Below, piece by piece: positions 35,903 through 44,977 of a stretch of DNA of 63,474 nucleotides. Source of the stretch: an uncultured Clostridium sp. (lineage in GTDB: Bacteria > Bacillota > Clostridia > Lachnospirales > Lachnospiraceae). Position 1 is the first letter of the stretch. Each line of letters starts with the position of its first letter. A program made the translations under genes and the position numbers. The notes beneath the pieces were generated by a model. It saw nothing but the letters and a program-made list of their open reading frames with translations, ran no database searches and had not been told where the DNA came from. The stretch lies in NCBI GenBank assembly GCA_946553025.1, contig CAMNRM010000026.1:1-63474 (forward strand), written 5' to 3'.

Positions 35903-36965
35903 CGAAACTATACTCCCCGTGCGTGGTCACGACATTGACTTTGTGGTAATCCCAGCGCAGATCATCCGAAATCCAGCTCTGTGCGCCGCGAAGTTCAAAA
36001 TTCCAGTCGGTAAGCTGTCCTCCGGCGGCCTCCAGGCGCTCGGCAACTTTATGGCGCACATTGTAGGGGCAGTACATCAGCAGATAACCACCGCCGCCCG
36101 CACCCAGAAGCTTTCCGCCCAGTGCTCCCGCCTCCATGGCTTCGTTGTAGAGGGCATCCACCTGGGGATTGGTAATCTTCGTACTCATCCGCTTTTTGCT
36201 CTCCCAGCTGATATTTAAAAGGCGGCCAAAGGCGTAGAGGTTTCCTTTCAGCAGTTCATCCTTCATGGCATAGGCCAGGGCCTTTACCTCACACATGGCA
36301 TTAAAGGCGTCCACCTTTTTATAGTTGCTGACCTGATCCTGAATAATATTCGCCGAAACATGGACATTTCCGGTATAGCACAAAAGCAGGTTATACTGCA
36401 GCTCGTGCAGGATATCTTTTTTAATGCGCAGGGGGTTGACCACCACGTTATTGCGCCCGTGAAATTCGATAAAATTAATCCCGCCAAAGGTCGCCGCATA
36501 CTGATCCTGGTAGCCGCCGGAAATCTTTAAATCCTCCCGCTCAACCTGGTAGGCAAGATCGGCAAGCTGATAGCCGTCCATCTCCATTCCCTTCCACCGG
36601 GCCATGGCAATCAGCATTGCCACCATAACCGTCGATGAAGTCCCAAGGCCGGAACCGGGCGGCGCATCGCACTGTAAGTAAACCTCACAGCCCTTATTAA
36701 TCTTCATGGCCTTTAACGCAGCCTTAACCAAATCAAGCTTTCCATCATAGACATAGTTTTTCTTGGTATTATATTTTACCGTCATATCAAAATCCAGGGA
36801 ATGAACCACAATCTGGTTATCCTCTCTGGGTACGATCGAACAGTACGCATATTTATTAATCGTACTTCCGATAATCGCCCCGCCCTGTTCCACACAAAAA
36901 GGGGCTACATCCGTTCCTCCGCCGCCAAAACTCACCCGAAGCGGCGCTCGTCCTCTGATTACCAT
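35895..36965 (-). CDS. hddA: D-glycero-D-manno-heptose-7-phosphate 1-kinase
   Basis: GHMP-family kinase of 356 residues that phosphorylates C1 of heptose-7-phosphate in the alpha form used for GDP-heptose. It starts IRGRAPLRVSFGGGGTDV, has the ATP loop PPGSGLGTSSTVMVAML near residue 100, and KLLGAGGGGYLLMYC near the end. The ATG overlaps the stop of hddC by seven bases and its own stop overlaps gmhB by eight, so three heptose genes are translationally coupled. Confidence 0.93.
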   Translation of the reverse strand: MVIRGRAPLRVSFGGGGTDVAPFCVEQGGAIIGSTINKYAYCSIVPREDNQIVVHSLDFDMTVKYNTKKNYVYDGKLDLVKAALKAMKINKGCEVYLQCDAPPGSGLGTSSTVMVAMLIAMARWKGMEMDGYQLADLAYQVEREDLKISGGYQDQYAATFGGINFIEFHGRNNVVVNPLRIKKDILHELQYNLLLCYTGNVHVSANIIQDQVSNYKKVDAFNAMCEVKALAYAMKDELLKGNLYAFGRLLNISWESKKRMSTKITNPQVDALYNEAMEAGALGGKLLGAGGGGYLLMYCPYNVRHKVAERLEAAGGQLTDWNFELRGAQSWISDDLRWDYHKVNVVTTHGEYSFDV

Positions 36966-37675
36966 ACCACAACTCCTTTTCTTACGTCCTCCTGAAAGCG
37001 GAAATAGTCCTCCGGCACACCGATATCGATAAAATAGCCGTCGTTCACCATCCCGCCCAGGCGATAGCCGGACTTTTCCCGGTCAAGCCATCGGGGAATC
37101 ATCTCATTTTCCAGGGAAACCTTTCCCGCCGGGATCTCCTCCAGAAGCTTTTTATGCATCAGATACACCCCGCCGTTAATCGTTCCCGGAACCGGCTCGG
37201 TTGTCTTTTCATTAAATTCCACCAGCATATCCTGCACCAGCACGGCGCGGCCATAACGGGATACATCCGGCACCCGGCGAAGCACCAGAGCAAAATCCAG
37301 GTTTTTCTCATCCCGCAGCTTTAACAGCCGATGATAATCCAATTGATAAAACGTATCTGCATTTAAAACAAAAAACCAGTCTTCATGGATGTGCTTTCCT
37401 GCATTTTTTATCGCCCCGGCAGTTCCTAAAAGTTCTTCTTCATAGGCATAGGAAGCCTTTATCCCATAAGCGCTTCCGTCGCCGAAATATTCCTCCACCA
37501 TAGAGCCCTTATAGCCTACGGCAAATACAATATCCCGAATTCCATAGCGGGAAAGTTCATGGACAACATACTCCATAAACGGCTTACCTTCGATTAACGC
37601 CATGGGCTTTGGACGGTCGCTGACCACCGTGCGCAGCCGCGTTCCCAAGCCCCCGGCCAGTAAAATTGCCTGCAT
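36959..37675 (-). CDS. hddC: D-glycero-D-manno-heptose-1-phosphate guanylyltransferase
   Basis: Nucleotidyltransferase of 238 residues that joins GTP and heptose-1-phosphate to give GDP-heptose. The loop is LLAGGLGTRLRTVVSDRPKP, followed by PFMEYVVHELSRYGIRDIV and FFVLNADTFYQLD. Sequence type alone could fit other sugar-1-phosphates, but the overlapping neighbours hddA, gmhB and gmhA define the product. AGGAGG lies nine bases before the ATG. Confidence 0.92.
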   Translation of the reverse strand: MQAILLAGGLGTRLRTVVSDRPKPMALIEGKPFMEYVVHELSRYGIRDIVFAVGYKGSMVEEYFGDGSAYGIKASYAYEEELLGTAGAIKNAGKHIHEDWFFVLNADTFYQLDYHRLLKLRDEKNLDFALVLRRVPDVSRYGRAVLVQDMLVEFNEKTTEPVPGTINGGVYLMHKKLLEEIPAGKVSLENEMIPRWLDREKSGYRLGGMVNDGYFIDIGVPEDYFRFQEDVRKGVVVW

Positions 37676-37699
37676 CTTCTCTCTGCCTCCTGTGTAAAT

Positions 37700-40600
37700 T
37701 TAAGAAAAATCCTCCTCAATCACCTTCCAGGCCGCATCCACGCTGAAATGCTCCCGGATATAGGTCTGCGTCCTGCGGCACATGGCAAGGAGCCTGTCCT
37801 TATCCTCATAAAGTTCGGCTGTCTTTACGGCAAAATCATCCGGATCGTCGGCAATCTCCAGCACGGTTTCCACGCCGGGGATTCCCTCTGCGCCCACAGA
37901 GGTCGTGACAATGGGTGCACCGTTATAAATTGCTTCCACAATCTTTCCCTTCACCCCTGCACCGTAGCGAAGCGGTGCCACGACAATCCGGCAGGAAGCA
38001 TACAGACCTGCCAGTTCTTCTTCGGTAACAAATCCTTTAATGATTATACCGTTTTCTTCGGAATGCAGGGCCTGAATCTCCTCCGTAACCTTCGAGCCTA
38101 CGACATAGAACCTTATCCCCGGTATGCGCTCGCGGATGTGCGGGAAGACATCCTTTGCAAACCAGAGCACGGCGTCGGCATTCGGCGGATGGGCAAAGCC
38201 GCCGACAAACAGCAAGCCTTCCCGCTTTGCAAAGTCCTCCGGAATATTTTCCAGAAACTCCTCATAGACATAGGCCGTAATCGCCTTTAACGGAATCTCC
38301 GGGTCAATCTTATGGATGGCTTCAACCTCCACATTCGACGGATAATAGGAAACCGCCGCCTTATACATCATGGAAAATTCCACGGACTTCCAGTAATCGG
38401 AGTCCCGCTTTTCCTTTAAATCGCCGGTCAGCTCATACTCGCGGCGCTTGCGCAGAAAATGCAGGTCGTGGCCGTAGTAAATCAGCCGGCTGCTGGTATT
38501 ATTTTTAATATAGTCAATGTACTTGCTGGCAATGTGCGGGCGGTTTAAGTAGATATAGTTAATCTCATCCCCGTTTTCTTTCAGCCAGTCCCAGATCCTT
38601 GTCTGGTAATCCGGGCCGTACAGGACCTCTATCCCCATCTGCATTAAGGTTGTGGCGTAGGGCTCTTCTCTGCTGAAATTATCCCCCAAAAACTTGACCA
38701 CATAGCCTTTTTTCAAAAACATTTTTAAATACTGGAAGGTGGTCTTCGAGCCTGCGTCGCGGTCGTAGGTGGGCACATAGTGGTCGATCACCAGAATCAC
38801 CGGCTTTCCCACCGAGCGCTCCCTGGCCCGGAAAGGATTAGGGCTTCCCGTATTGACGCACTGCTTTTTAAATTCGTCCTTCCATTTTTCCTTCAGCTTT
38901 TCGCTGTTTTCCACCTGATAGCGCTTAAGTCCCGTGCCTTCCACATCGGTTCCGTTGGAAATCCCCTCAAAATGAATTACCGTGGAAAGCGGCTGGTAAA
39001 CCACCCGGTATCCGGCCTTTCTCACTTCAAAGGCAAGGTCGGAATCCTCGCAGTAAGCGGGGGCAAACCGCTCGTCAAAGCCGCCAATCTGCTTCCACAG
39101 CTCATTCGATAAAAGAATCGCCGCGCCGGAAATATAGTCTACATCCTTAACATAATTATATTCTGCCTTATCCGGATCGTCCAGACGCCCGTAGTTCCAG
39201 CCCGAACCGTCGCTCCAGATAATTCCCCCGGCCTCCTGTAGCCTTCCGTCAGGATAAACTAACTTGGAACCAACCATGCCAATCGAAGGGTCGGAGGTAA
39301 TCAGGCTGACCAGCGAACTCAGCCAGCCTTCGGTGACCTTGGTATCGTTATTTAAAAACATCAGATAGCGGCCTCTGGCTTTTGCCGCCGCCTGGTTGCA
39401 GTTGCGCAGAAATCCCTGGTTTTCACTGTTGCGGCTGATCACCAGGTTTTCCGAGTAAAGCCCCAGATCCTTTGTCGCATCCGTAGACACGTCGTCCGCG
39501 ATAATCACCTCATAGGTAACATCCTTTGTAAACTCCAGGATAGATTCCAGGCAGGCATAGGTATAGTGAATCTGGTTGTACACGGGGATAATAATGGATA
39601 CCATGGGCTGAACATCCCCCAGTGCAGGAAAGATAAGCTTCCCCTTTTCCAGGTAATCGTTGCCGATAGCAAAGTCGCCCGCAATACGGTTCCTGCCCAT
39701 CTCGGTCAGATACAGCTTTCCGTAACGAATGGGATGCTTTACGGTATTTATCCCATAGTCCAGAATCTTTCTTTTTTTGCTTCCCTTGGGAAAATGGCTG
39801 CGGATCTTATCCATAATCCTTCTCTTCGTTCGGTTGAGCATGGACTCGTGCTTTTCCAGATAAGCAATTAAGATTCTCATCTCATCAATATCATGACGAA
39901 GCTGCTTAATCATCCCTTCAAGGTTCGCGATATGATTATTGGAAAGGCGCTGAACTTCGTTTCGCTTGGTAATCTCCACCTCTTTCGTGCCCAGGGTTTC
40001 CTCAAGCATGGCATACTTGATGTTCAGCCCCTTGTGCTTATCCTGCAGATCCTCCAGCACGATTTCTTTGGAAAGCAGGGTATCCACGGTTTCCACCGGC
40101 TGCTGGTAGCGGCGCAGATAGCCCTGGCTGCTGTCGCCGTGGACAAAGGTCTGAAAGCTCTCCTCCATAGCCCCGTACTGCTTACAAAGTTCTTCATCCA
40201 TGCCAAACAGGCCAAAAAACGCATAGAGATCCTGCCAGCCAAAGGAACTTTTAAAACGTTCATAAAAATAATATAAAATTCTGTATTTTAAGTAGCCATA
40301 CGGAACAGGAAAATCAAAAACCCACTCGTAGTCCATCACCCATGTTCCGTCCTGCGTGATCATCAGATTTTCAAACAGCCCGTCCACATTGGAAACCGAA
40401 AAACTCTGATCGGCAATCTCCGGCGCTTCTCCAAACACCCGGCGAAATTCGTCGGTCGGCACAAAAGCCTTATCCGGCTGCCCCGGTGAAATCCCAAGAC
40501 CCTCCTCTAAAACCGCCGCTACCGGTTCTCCTGCCTGAATCCTTTTCGCCAGCCGCTCGGCCAGTGTTTCCCCCTGTAAAAAGCGAAAACGGGCGTAGAC

Positions 40601-40819
40601 GGCTTCTTCGGAAAATATCGGCTCCAGCACCTTTATTTCCGGGTTCTGTCCGGAAAGCGCCTCCCTCTTTTTCGCCAGCGACCGGATATGGGACTCTCCT
40701 TCGGGGCAGAGCGGCGTTTTCTCCACATAGCGCACACCGTCTTCCTCGATAATACTTGTCCGGATCTGATACTGCGGCTTTCTGGTTCGGTTGTATTTTA
40801 CAAATAATGTCTGTTTCAT
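37700..40819 (-). CDS. Fusion protein: kinase-like domain, coiled coil, GT2 and GT4 glycosyltransferases
   Basis: About 1039 residues in four parts. Residues 1-240 look like a degenerate protein-kinase-like fold: NVDGLFENLMI (near 145-153) and VMDYEWVFDFP (near 161-171) match the catalytic and metal-binding loops of the sugar-kinase half of WbdD-like proteins. Residues 245-345 form a coiled coil (LLSKEIVLEDLQDKHKG onward). Residues 405-650 are a GT2 with VSIIIPVYNQIHYTYACLES, IIADDVSTDAT and MFLNNDTKV. Residues 700-1039 are a GT4 with the nucleotide-sugar segment YGAGVKGKIVEAIYNGAPIV. The ATG overlaps the stop of the methyltransferase gene by four bases, so the two are coupled. It may add sugars and cap or measure chains; activity of the kinase-like part is inferred only. 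Confidence 0.85.
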   Translation of the reverse strand: MKQTLFVKYNRTRKPQYQIRTSIIEEDGVRYVEKTPLCPEGESHIRSLAKKREALSGQNPEIKVLEPIFSEEAVYARFRFLQGETLAERLAKRIQAGEPVAAVLEEGLGISPGQPDKAFVPTDEFRRVFGEAPEIADQSFSVSNVDGLFENLMITQDGTWVMDYEWVFDFPVPYGYLKYRILYYFYERFKSSFGWQDLYAFFGLFGMDEELCKQYGAMEESFQTFVHGDSSQGYLRRYQQPVETVDTLLSKEIVLEDLQDKHKGLNIKYAMLEETLGTKEVEITKRNEVQRLSNNHIANLEGMIKQLRHDIDEMRILIAYLEKHESMLNRTKRRIMDKIRSHFPKGSKKRKILDYGINTVKHPIRYGKLYLTEMGRNRIAGDFAIGNDYLEKGKLIFPALGDVQPMVSIIIPVYNQIHYTYACLESILEFTKDVTYEVIIADDVSTDATKDLGLYSENLVISRNSENQGFLRNCNQAAAKARGRYLMFLNNDTKVTEGWLSSLVSLITSDPSIGMVGSKLVYPDGRLQEAGGIIWSDGSGWNYGRLDDPDKAEYNYVKDVDYISGAAILLSNELWKQIGGFDERFAPAYCEDSDLAFEVRKAGYRVVYQPLSTVIHFEGISNGTDVEGTGLKRYQVENSEKLKEKWKDEFKKQCVNTGSPNPFRARERSVGKPVILVIDHYVPTYDRDAGSKTTFQYLKMFLKKGYVVKFLGDNFSREEPYATTLMQMGIEVLYGPDYQTRIWDWLKENGDEINYIYLNRPHIASKYIDYIKNNTSSRLIYYGHDLHFLRKRREYELTGDLKEKRDSDYWKSVEFSMMYKAAVSYYPSNVEVEAIHKIDPEIPLKAITAYVYEEFLENIPEDFAKREGLLFVGGFAHPPNADAVLWFAKDVFPHIRERIPGIRFYVVGSKVTEEIQALHSEENGIIIKGFVTEEELAGLYASCRIVVAPLRYGAGVKGKIVEAIYNGAPIVTTSVGAEGIPGVETVLEIADDPDDFAVKTAELYEDKDRLLAMCRRTQTYIREHFSVDAAWKVIEEDFS

Positions 40820-41661
40820 ATCGATTTCTCCCATAGCAGCAAAAACGAATTGGCAAACTGCGCAAAGCCCCCGGCCTCGCAGAGCGCACTGTAAGCGGCA
40901 TCTTCAGAAAACAGCCTGTGCCGCGGTTTTTCATACGCCGCAAACATCGCCGGGATCTCCCCTTTCGCCGGCGGATAGATATCCGAATAAATCGCGGAAG
41001 GCAGCTTATAATCCGGAAGCGGATAATACATCTCTTTCTTTTTTCCATGCAGGCTGTCCACAATCGTATTCAGTTCCGTTAATGCCACCGTCAGCTCCTC
41101 GGTATCCGGTTTATCGCCGGACCACACCCGCATCGAATGGGTGTTGGGAAATGCCAGCACCATATGTCCCCCCGGGCGGGTCAGCTCGGCGGCCCTGCGG
41201 ATCTTTTCAATCACGGTAATCCGCTGCTCCTCCTGCTTATCCCAGTTATCCTTTGCCCTGCTTATGCCAAAAACCGCCTCGTTCGTTTCGGGACCGATTA
41301 AGAATACCCAGTCAAACTGCTGCCCGGTTAAGTCCTTATCCTCCCCCTCCTGGTAGCGGATATTTGTGAAGTTTTTATGACGTCTTTTGCTGACCTCCAG
41401 GTTTTCCACCCGGGGATCGATAACCAGAACCTCCCCGGCCTTCCTTGCCAGTGCACCCGTAACCGCCCCGTAACCGGAACCAATCTGCAAAACCTTCTCA
41501 TCTTCTCCAATGGCCATCCATTCCACCAGATTTTCCCGAATCGGCGATAAGGCCATCAGAACCTCCGGCGCGGTCTGGCTTTCCAGAATACGGTTAATCC
41601 CCGCCGCATCTGCCCCATATTCCTCCATAAGATCTAAAATATCGTAGCTGATATCTTTCAT
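40816..41661 (-). CDS. SAM-dependent methyltransferase
   Basis: 281 residues of class I Rossmann type. Motif I is VLQIGSGYGAVTGALARKA (about residues 59-77), VLVIDPRVENLEVSK binds the SAM ribose, and LTRPGGHMVLAFPNTHSMRVW is the later motif. It is a free-standing domain with no membrane part. GGAGG precedes the ATG. Coupling by ATGA overlap to the kinase-like/coiled-coil glycosyltransferase suggests methylation of a sugar or sugar phosphate at a chain end, as WbdD does in one polypeptide. Confidence 0.85.
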   Translation of the reverse strand: MKDISYDILDLMEEYGADAAGINRILESQTAPEVLMALSPIRENLVEWMAIGEDEKVLQIGSGYGAVTGALARKAGEVLVIDPRVENLEVSKRRHKNFTNIRYQEGEDKDLTGQQFDWVFLIGPETNEAVFGISRAKDNWDKQEEQRITVIEKIRRAAELTRPGGHMVLAFPNTHSMRVWSGDKPDTEELTVALTELNTIVDSLHGKKKEMYYPLPDYKLPSAIYSDIYPPAKGEIPAMFAAYEKPRHRLFSEDAAYSALCEAGGFAQFANSFLLLWEKSI

Positions 41662-41698
41662 TCTTTCCTCCGTTTAATGCCTGTTTCAAAACACCCCG

Positions 41699-41797
41699 TA
41701 CCCGGTTCGTGCAGTGCTTTTCTAACCCCAAAACGATGAATCCGGCAGCCCTTACACCTGTACCCAAAACCCGTGCAGTGCTTTGCCAACCCAAAAA
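41699..41797. repeat. 61-bp direct duplication between wzt and the methyltransferase gene
   Basis: GTACCC followed by CGTGCAGTGCTTT and AACCCAAAA is found at 41699-41734 and again at 41760-41797 in the 144-bp junction. Confidence 0.7.
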
Positions 41798-41805
41798 TCC
41801 ATCCA

Positions 41806-43239
41806 TCAGTTTCCGCGCTTCACTGCCTTCACCTGGGATTCCATATCGTAGACGCCCACCGTATTCTTATTGGATATCACGGTGATATTCGCCACATCGT
41901 ACAGGCGGTGGTAGACCACATGCTCTCCGTGTTCAAATCCCGTACAGCTCATGGACAGCAGATATTCCCCTCCCTGCAGGGTCATCTTCTGCGTAAATTC
42001 CACCTGGTACTCGTCGCCGCTTTTTACGGGCTGAATCTCCGTGCCCTCATACATCGTATTCGTACCGGAAAGCTCCGTACCTTTTTTATCCTTAATTGTA
42101 TAGGTAAAGATCGGTGCCTCAATCGCGGACGCAAAGCGGATGCACTCCCGGATGGTAAACAATTCTCCTTTAAGCAGAAGGTTGGTTAAATTCCCCCGCT
42201 GGTCAAAAAGCCCCAGATCATAAATCTCTGCCCGCCCGTCGCCGTACTCCGTCCGGTTCTCATTAATCGTAATCTGCTCCTTCATCAGTCCGTCATGGAT
42301 TCCCCCGGAAAAATCCGACATGGAAATCCCGCCGCCTTCCTCAGAACCCCTGTCGCCTTCTTTCGTATTCCCGCTGCCCGTTTTTGTATTCCCGCCTTCT
42401 TCCAGAGCCTTTTCAGCCTCCTGCGCCTTAGAACCCACAGCATTTAATACCTGTTCCCTCTCATGCTGTAATTCTTCCATCAGAGAATCCAATTTCCCGG
42501 CAAGGATTTTTTTATATAAATCCACCATGTGTCCGGCGCTTCCCTCGGCAATAAACTCTCCTTTATTTAAAAGCACGACCTTATCACAGTACTTGATAAT
42601 ACTGCCCATATCGTGCGTAACCATTAATATCGTCGTCCCGCTCTTGCGGATCTCTTCCATGCGCCGGTAACACTTCGCCTGGAAAAATACGTCGCCCACG
42701 GACAATGCTTCGTCCACAATTAAAATCTCCGGCTCCACATTAATCGCCAGGGCAAAGGCAAGGCGCACAAACATACCGCTGGAATAGGTTTTTACAGGCT
42801 GATACACAAAATCCCCGATTTCCGCAAAGTCCAAGATCTCCTGAAGCTTTGCATCCATCTCCCTGCGCGAATAGCCCATCATCGTCCCATTCATATAGAT
42901 ATTTTCAATACCGGTGTAGTCCATGTTAAAGCCTGCCCCCAGTTCCAGAAGGGCGGAGATCTTTCCCTTCACCTCCACCTGTCCCGAGGTCGGCGTAAGC
43001 ACACCGGTAATAATTTTCAAAATCGTAGATTTTCCTGAACCGTTCGTCCCGATAATTCCCACCGTCTGCCCTTTTTCCACCGTAAAAGAAATCGTATTTA
43101 AGGCAAAAAAATCCTTGTGATAGCTTTTATGGGTCAGACTTAAGGATTCCTTTAAGCGGTCAATCGGTTTATCATACAAACGGTAAATTTTTGTCACATC
43201 ATTTACCGCTATGGCACATTCCTTTTTTTCTTCTGACAT
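41806..43239 (-). CDS. wzt: Polysaccharide ABC exporter, ATP-binding subunit with C-terminal glycan-binding domain
   Basis: About 477 residues. The ATPase half has Walker A GIIGTNGSGKSTILK (near 61-75), the signature YSSGMFVRLAFALA and Walker B ILIVDEALSVGD. A charged, repetitive linker (EEGGNTKTGSGNTKEGDRGS) leads to a C-terminal beta-sandwich (about 320-470) of the Wzt_C type, which in E. coli O8/O9a recognises the capped end of the chain. Such a domain implies a modified terminal residue, which fits the methyltransferase gene directly downstream. Partner permease is wzm, separated by the metallopeptidase gene. Confidence 0.93.
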   Translation of the reverse strand: MSEEKKECAIAVNDVTKIYRLYDKPIDRLKESLSLTHKSYHKDFFALNTISFTVEKGQTVGIIGTNGSGKSTILKIITGVLTPTSGQVEVKGKISALLELGAGFNMDYTGIENIYMNGTMMGYSRREMDAKLQEILDFAEIGDFVYQPVKTYSSGMFVRLAFALAINVEPEILIVDEALSVGDVFFQAKCYRRMEEIRKSGTTILMVTHDMGSIIKYCDKVVLLNKGEFIAEGSAGHMVDLYKKILAGKLDSLMEELQHEREQVLNAVGSKAQEAEKALEEGGNTKTGSGNTKEGDRGSEEGGGISMSDFSGGIHDGLMKEQITINENRTEYGDGRAEIYDLGLFDQRGNLTNLLLKGELFTIRECIRFASAIEAPIFTYTIKDKKGTELSGTNTMYEGTEIQPVKSGDEYQVEFTQKMTLQGGEYLLSMSCTGFEHGEHVVYHRLYDVANITVISNKNTVGVYDMESQVKAVKRGN

Positions 43240-43260
43240 CTCTTCCTCCTGTCAGCAATC

Positions 43261-43334
43261 GGTTACGGTTTCGATGCTTTCACCGCCAGCCTGCAGCACC
43301 TGCCCGGCACGGATCTTCATTTTTCACCGTAACC
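43261..43334. repeat. Long inverted repeat in front of wzt
   Basis: GGTTACGGT (43261-43269) and ACCGTAACC (43326-43334) are perfect 9-bp arms 56 bases apart in the 120-bp junction. The arms resemble the ends of the 26-bp dispersed element (GTTACTGT, TTCACAGTAAC). Confidence 0.55.
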
Positions 43335-43359
43335 ACAGTATAGCATACTCTCCGCAGTT

Positions 43360-43959
43360 TTACACGCCCTGTCCGTAAGTTTTCAGCCACCTTCTCCTCT
43401 CCTGGTAGTCAGGAAGGATTTTTTTGACCTCGGCCCAAAACGTAGGAGAATGATTCATTTCCTTTCGGTGGGCCAGTTCATGAACCACCACATAGTCCAA
43501 AACCTCCGGCGGCATCAGCACCAGCTTCCAGTGAAAATTTAAGTTTCCCCTGCCGCTGCAGCTTCCCCACCGTGTCTTTGCTGCGCGGACAGTAATCTTT
43601 CCATAGCTTACCCCCATAAGGCGGGCAAAATACGCCGTCCTCTGCTGAAGCTTCTCCCTGGCCTGCCTGCGGTATCGGTTTTCCAGCGCCGGATATTTTA
43701 CATAGTCCGGCACCCCTTTTTCCTGTTCTTCCTTCTGCCGGGCCTCCATCTTTAAGACATTTTGGACAATCCACGCCTTCTTTTCTTCCACCATCTGCCG
43801 AATCGCCCGCTCCGGAGCCCTTAACGGTGCACGCACACGCACCAGCCCCTCCCGGTCAACCTCCAGCCCCAGGGTTTTCCTCGCCGAATACACCACCTGG
43901 ATTTCCAGCTTCCGCATTTTTTGTCCGTCAGAAAAATCCAAAAGCAGCTTTTCCAGCAT
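43360..43959 (-). CDS. YgjP-like (DUF45) zinc metallopeptidase
   Basis: About 199 residues. The zinc motif is VVHELAHRKEMNHSPTFWAEV near residue 155, with HELAH and the later His as ligands. TRWGSCSGRGNLNFHWKLVLMP is the conserved stretch before it. The family is soluble and cytoplasmic and its substrates are unknown. The start at 43959 is chosen from GGAGGA six bases before it. It lies between the permease and the ATPase of the glycan exporter, an unusual place for this usually solitary gene. Confidence 0.88.
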   Translation of the reverse strand: MLEKLLLDFSDGQKMRKLEIQVVYSARKTLGLEVDREGLVRVRAPLRAPERAIRQMVEEKKAWIVQNVLKMEARQKEEQEKGVPDYVKYPALENRYRRQAREKLQQRTAYFARLMGVSYGKITVRAAKTRWGSCSGRGNLNFHWKLVLMPPEVLDYVVVHELAHRKEMNHSPTFWAEVKKILPDYQERRRWLKTYGQGV

Positions 43960-44014
43960 ACGCATTCCTCCATCCTGTTCCTGTTTCCATGGTTCACCGC
44001 AGCAGGCAAAATCC

Positions 44015-44040
44015 ATCCCTGTTCACACATTCACCATAGC
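44015..44040. repeat. 26-bp dispersed element, diverged copy
   Basis: The 16-base core CTGTTCACACATTCAC (44019-44034) is identical to that of the copy at 1447, while the outer arms have decayed. It lies in the junction between wzm and the metallopeptidase gene. Confidence 0.55.
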
Positions 44041-44059
44041 GGACAAAAATCCATTATCC

Positions 44060-44872
44060 CTACAGAACATCCGAAAAATGAGGTCTTAACCGCTTAAACA
44101 CCTTCAGTCCCGCAAGCATCAGCACAATCGTAACGCCCCAGAAATACAGCGTCAGCGTGGGCCTTTCCCAGAACCAGTTTCCGGTCAGCATACTGTCCCG
44201 GTAGCCGACCACAATATAATAAAAAGGATTCAGCTTAAAGACCATCTCCAGCGCCGGAAGCTTCTCGGTAAACATCCCCTCGTCATACATAATCGGCACC
44301 ATCCACATCCCAAACTGCAGGGCAATCCCCACAATCTGCGACATATCCTTAAAAAACACATGGATGGCACAGGTCAGATAGCTGATGGCCAGGGCAAGCA
44401 TCGCCGCGGCAAACGAATAGTAAATCACCTGAATCCAGGTCATTAACGGCAGCCATCCATAGCAGAAATACAGCCCGAACATGATCAGGATAAAGAATGC
44501 GTGAACCATCATACAGGAAAAAAGCTTAATCAGCGGCAGAACCTCCACCCGAAACACCACTTTTTTCACCAGATAGCTGTATTCCTGCAGGCAGCCCGTC
44601 CCGGTATTTAACGCCTCGCTGAAGAAAAACCAGGGAACAATCCCGGGAACCAGCCAGAGGACGTAGGGCGCGGGAACCGGCGGCTCCGATTTAAACCCAT
44701 AAGGCCCGAAGATCATAAAGTAAATCAGCACCGTTACAATCGGCTGGACAAACATCCACACAATGCCAAAATATGACCCGACAAAGCGCTTGCGGAAATC
44801 CGCCTTCCCCAGGTCGAATATCATCTTTCTTTTTTTAACAATCTCCTTGACAAGAGATAAGACATAATTCAT
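44060..44872 (-). CDS. wzm: Polysaccharide ABC exporter, permease subunit
   Basis: 270 residues of the ABC-2 type with six helices. RKRFVGSYFGIVWMFVQPIVTV near the N-terminus and FKLNPFYYIVVGYRDSML near residue 220 are typical of O-antigen and teichoic-acid exporters (Wzm, TagG). It pairs with the Wzt-type ATPase to carry a lipid-linked glycan across the membrane. GGAGAAAGC precedes the ATG. The C-terminus ends shortly after the sixth helix. Confidence 0.93.
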   Translation of the reverse strand: MNYVLSLVKEIVKKRKMIFDLGKADFRKRFVGSYFGIVWMFVQPIVTVLIYFMIFGPYGFKSEPPVPAPYVLWLVPGIVPWFFFSEALNTGTGCLQEYSYLVKKVVFRVEVLPLIKLFSCMMVHAFFILIMFGLYFCYGWLPLMTWIQVIYYSFAAAMLALAISYLTCAIHVFFKDMSQIVGIALQFGMWMVPIMYDEGMFTEKLPALEMVFKLNPFYYIVVGYRDSMLTGNWFWERPTLTLYFWGVTIVLMLAGLKVFKRLRPHFSDVL

Positions 44873-44884
44873 GCTTTCTCCATT

Positions 44885-44977
44885 CTGTGCACACCTTGCC
44901 GCATATCGGCAGGTTCCAAACGCACCTTATCTGTGCACGCCTTACCGCATAAAAGGCAGGTCCCAGATGCACCTTAT
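44885..44977. repeat. 46-bp tandem duplication between rfbC and wzm
   Basis: Two units starting CTGTGCAC at 44885 and 44931 and ending GCACCTTAT fill the junction. The rfbC stop codon (44978-44980) abuts the last unit. Confidence 0.8.
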
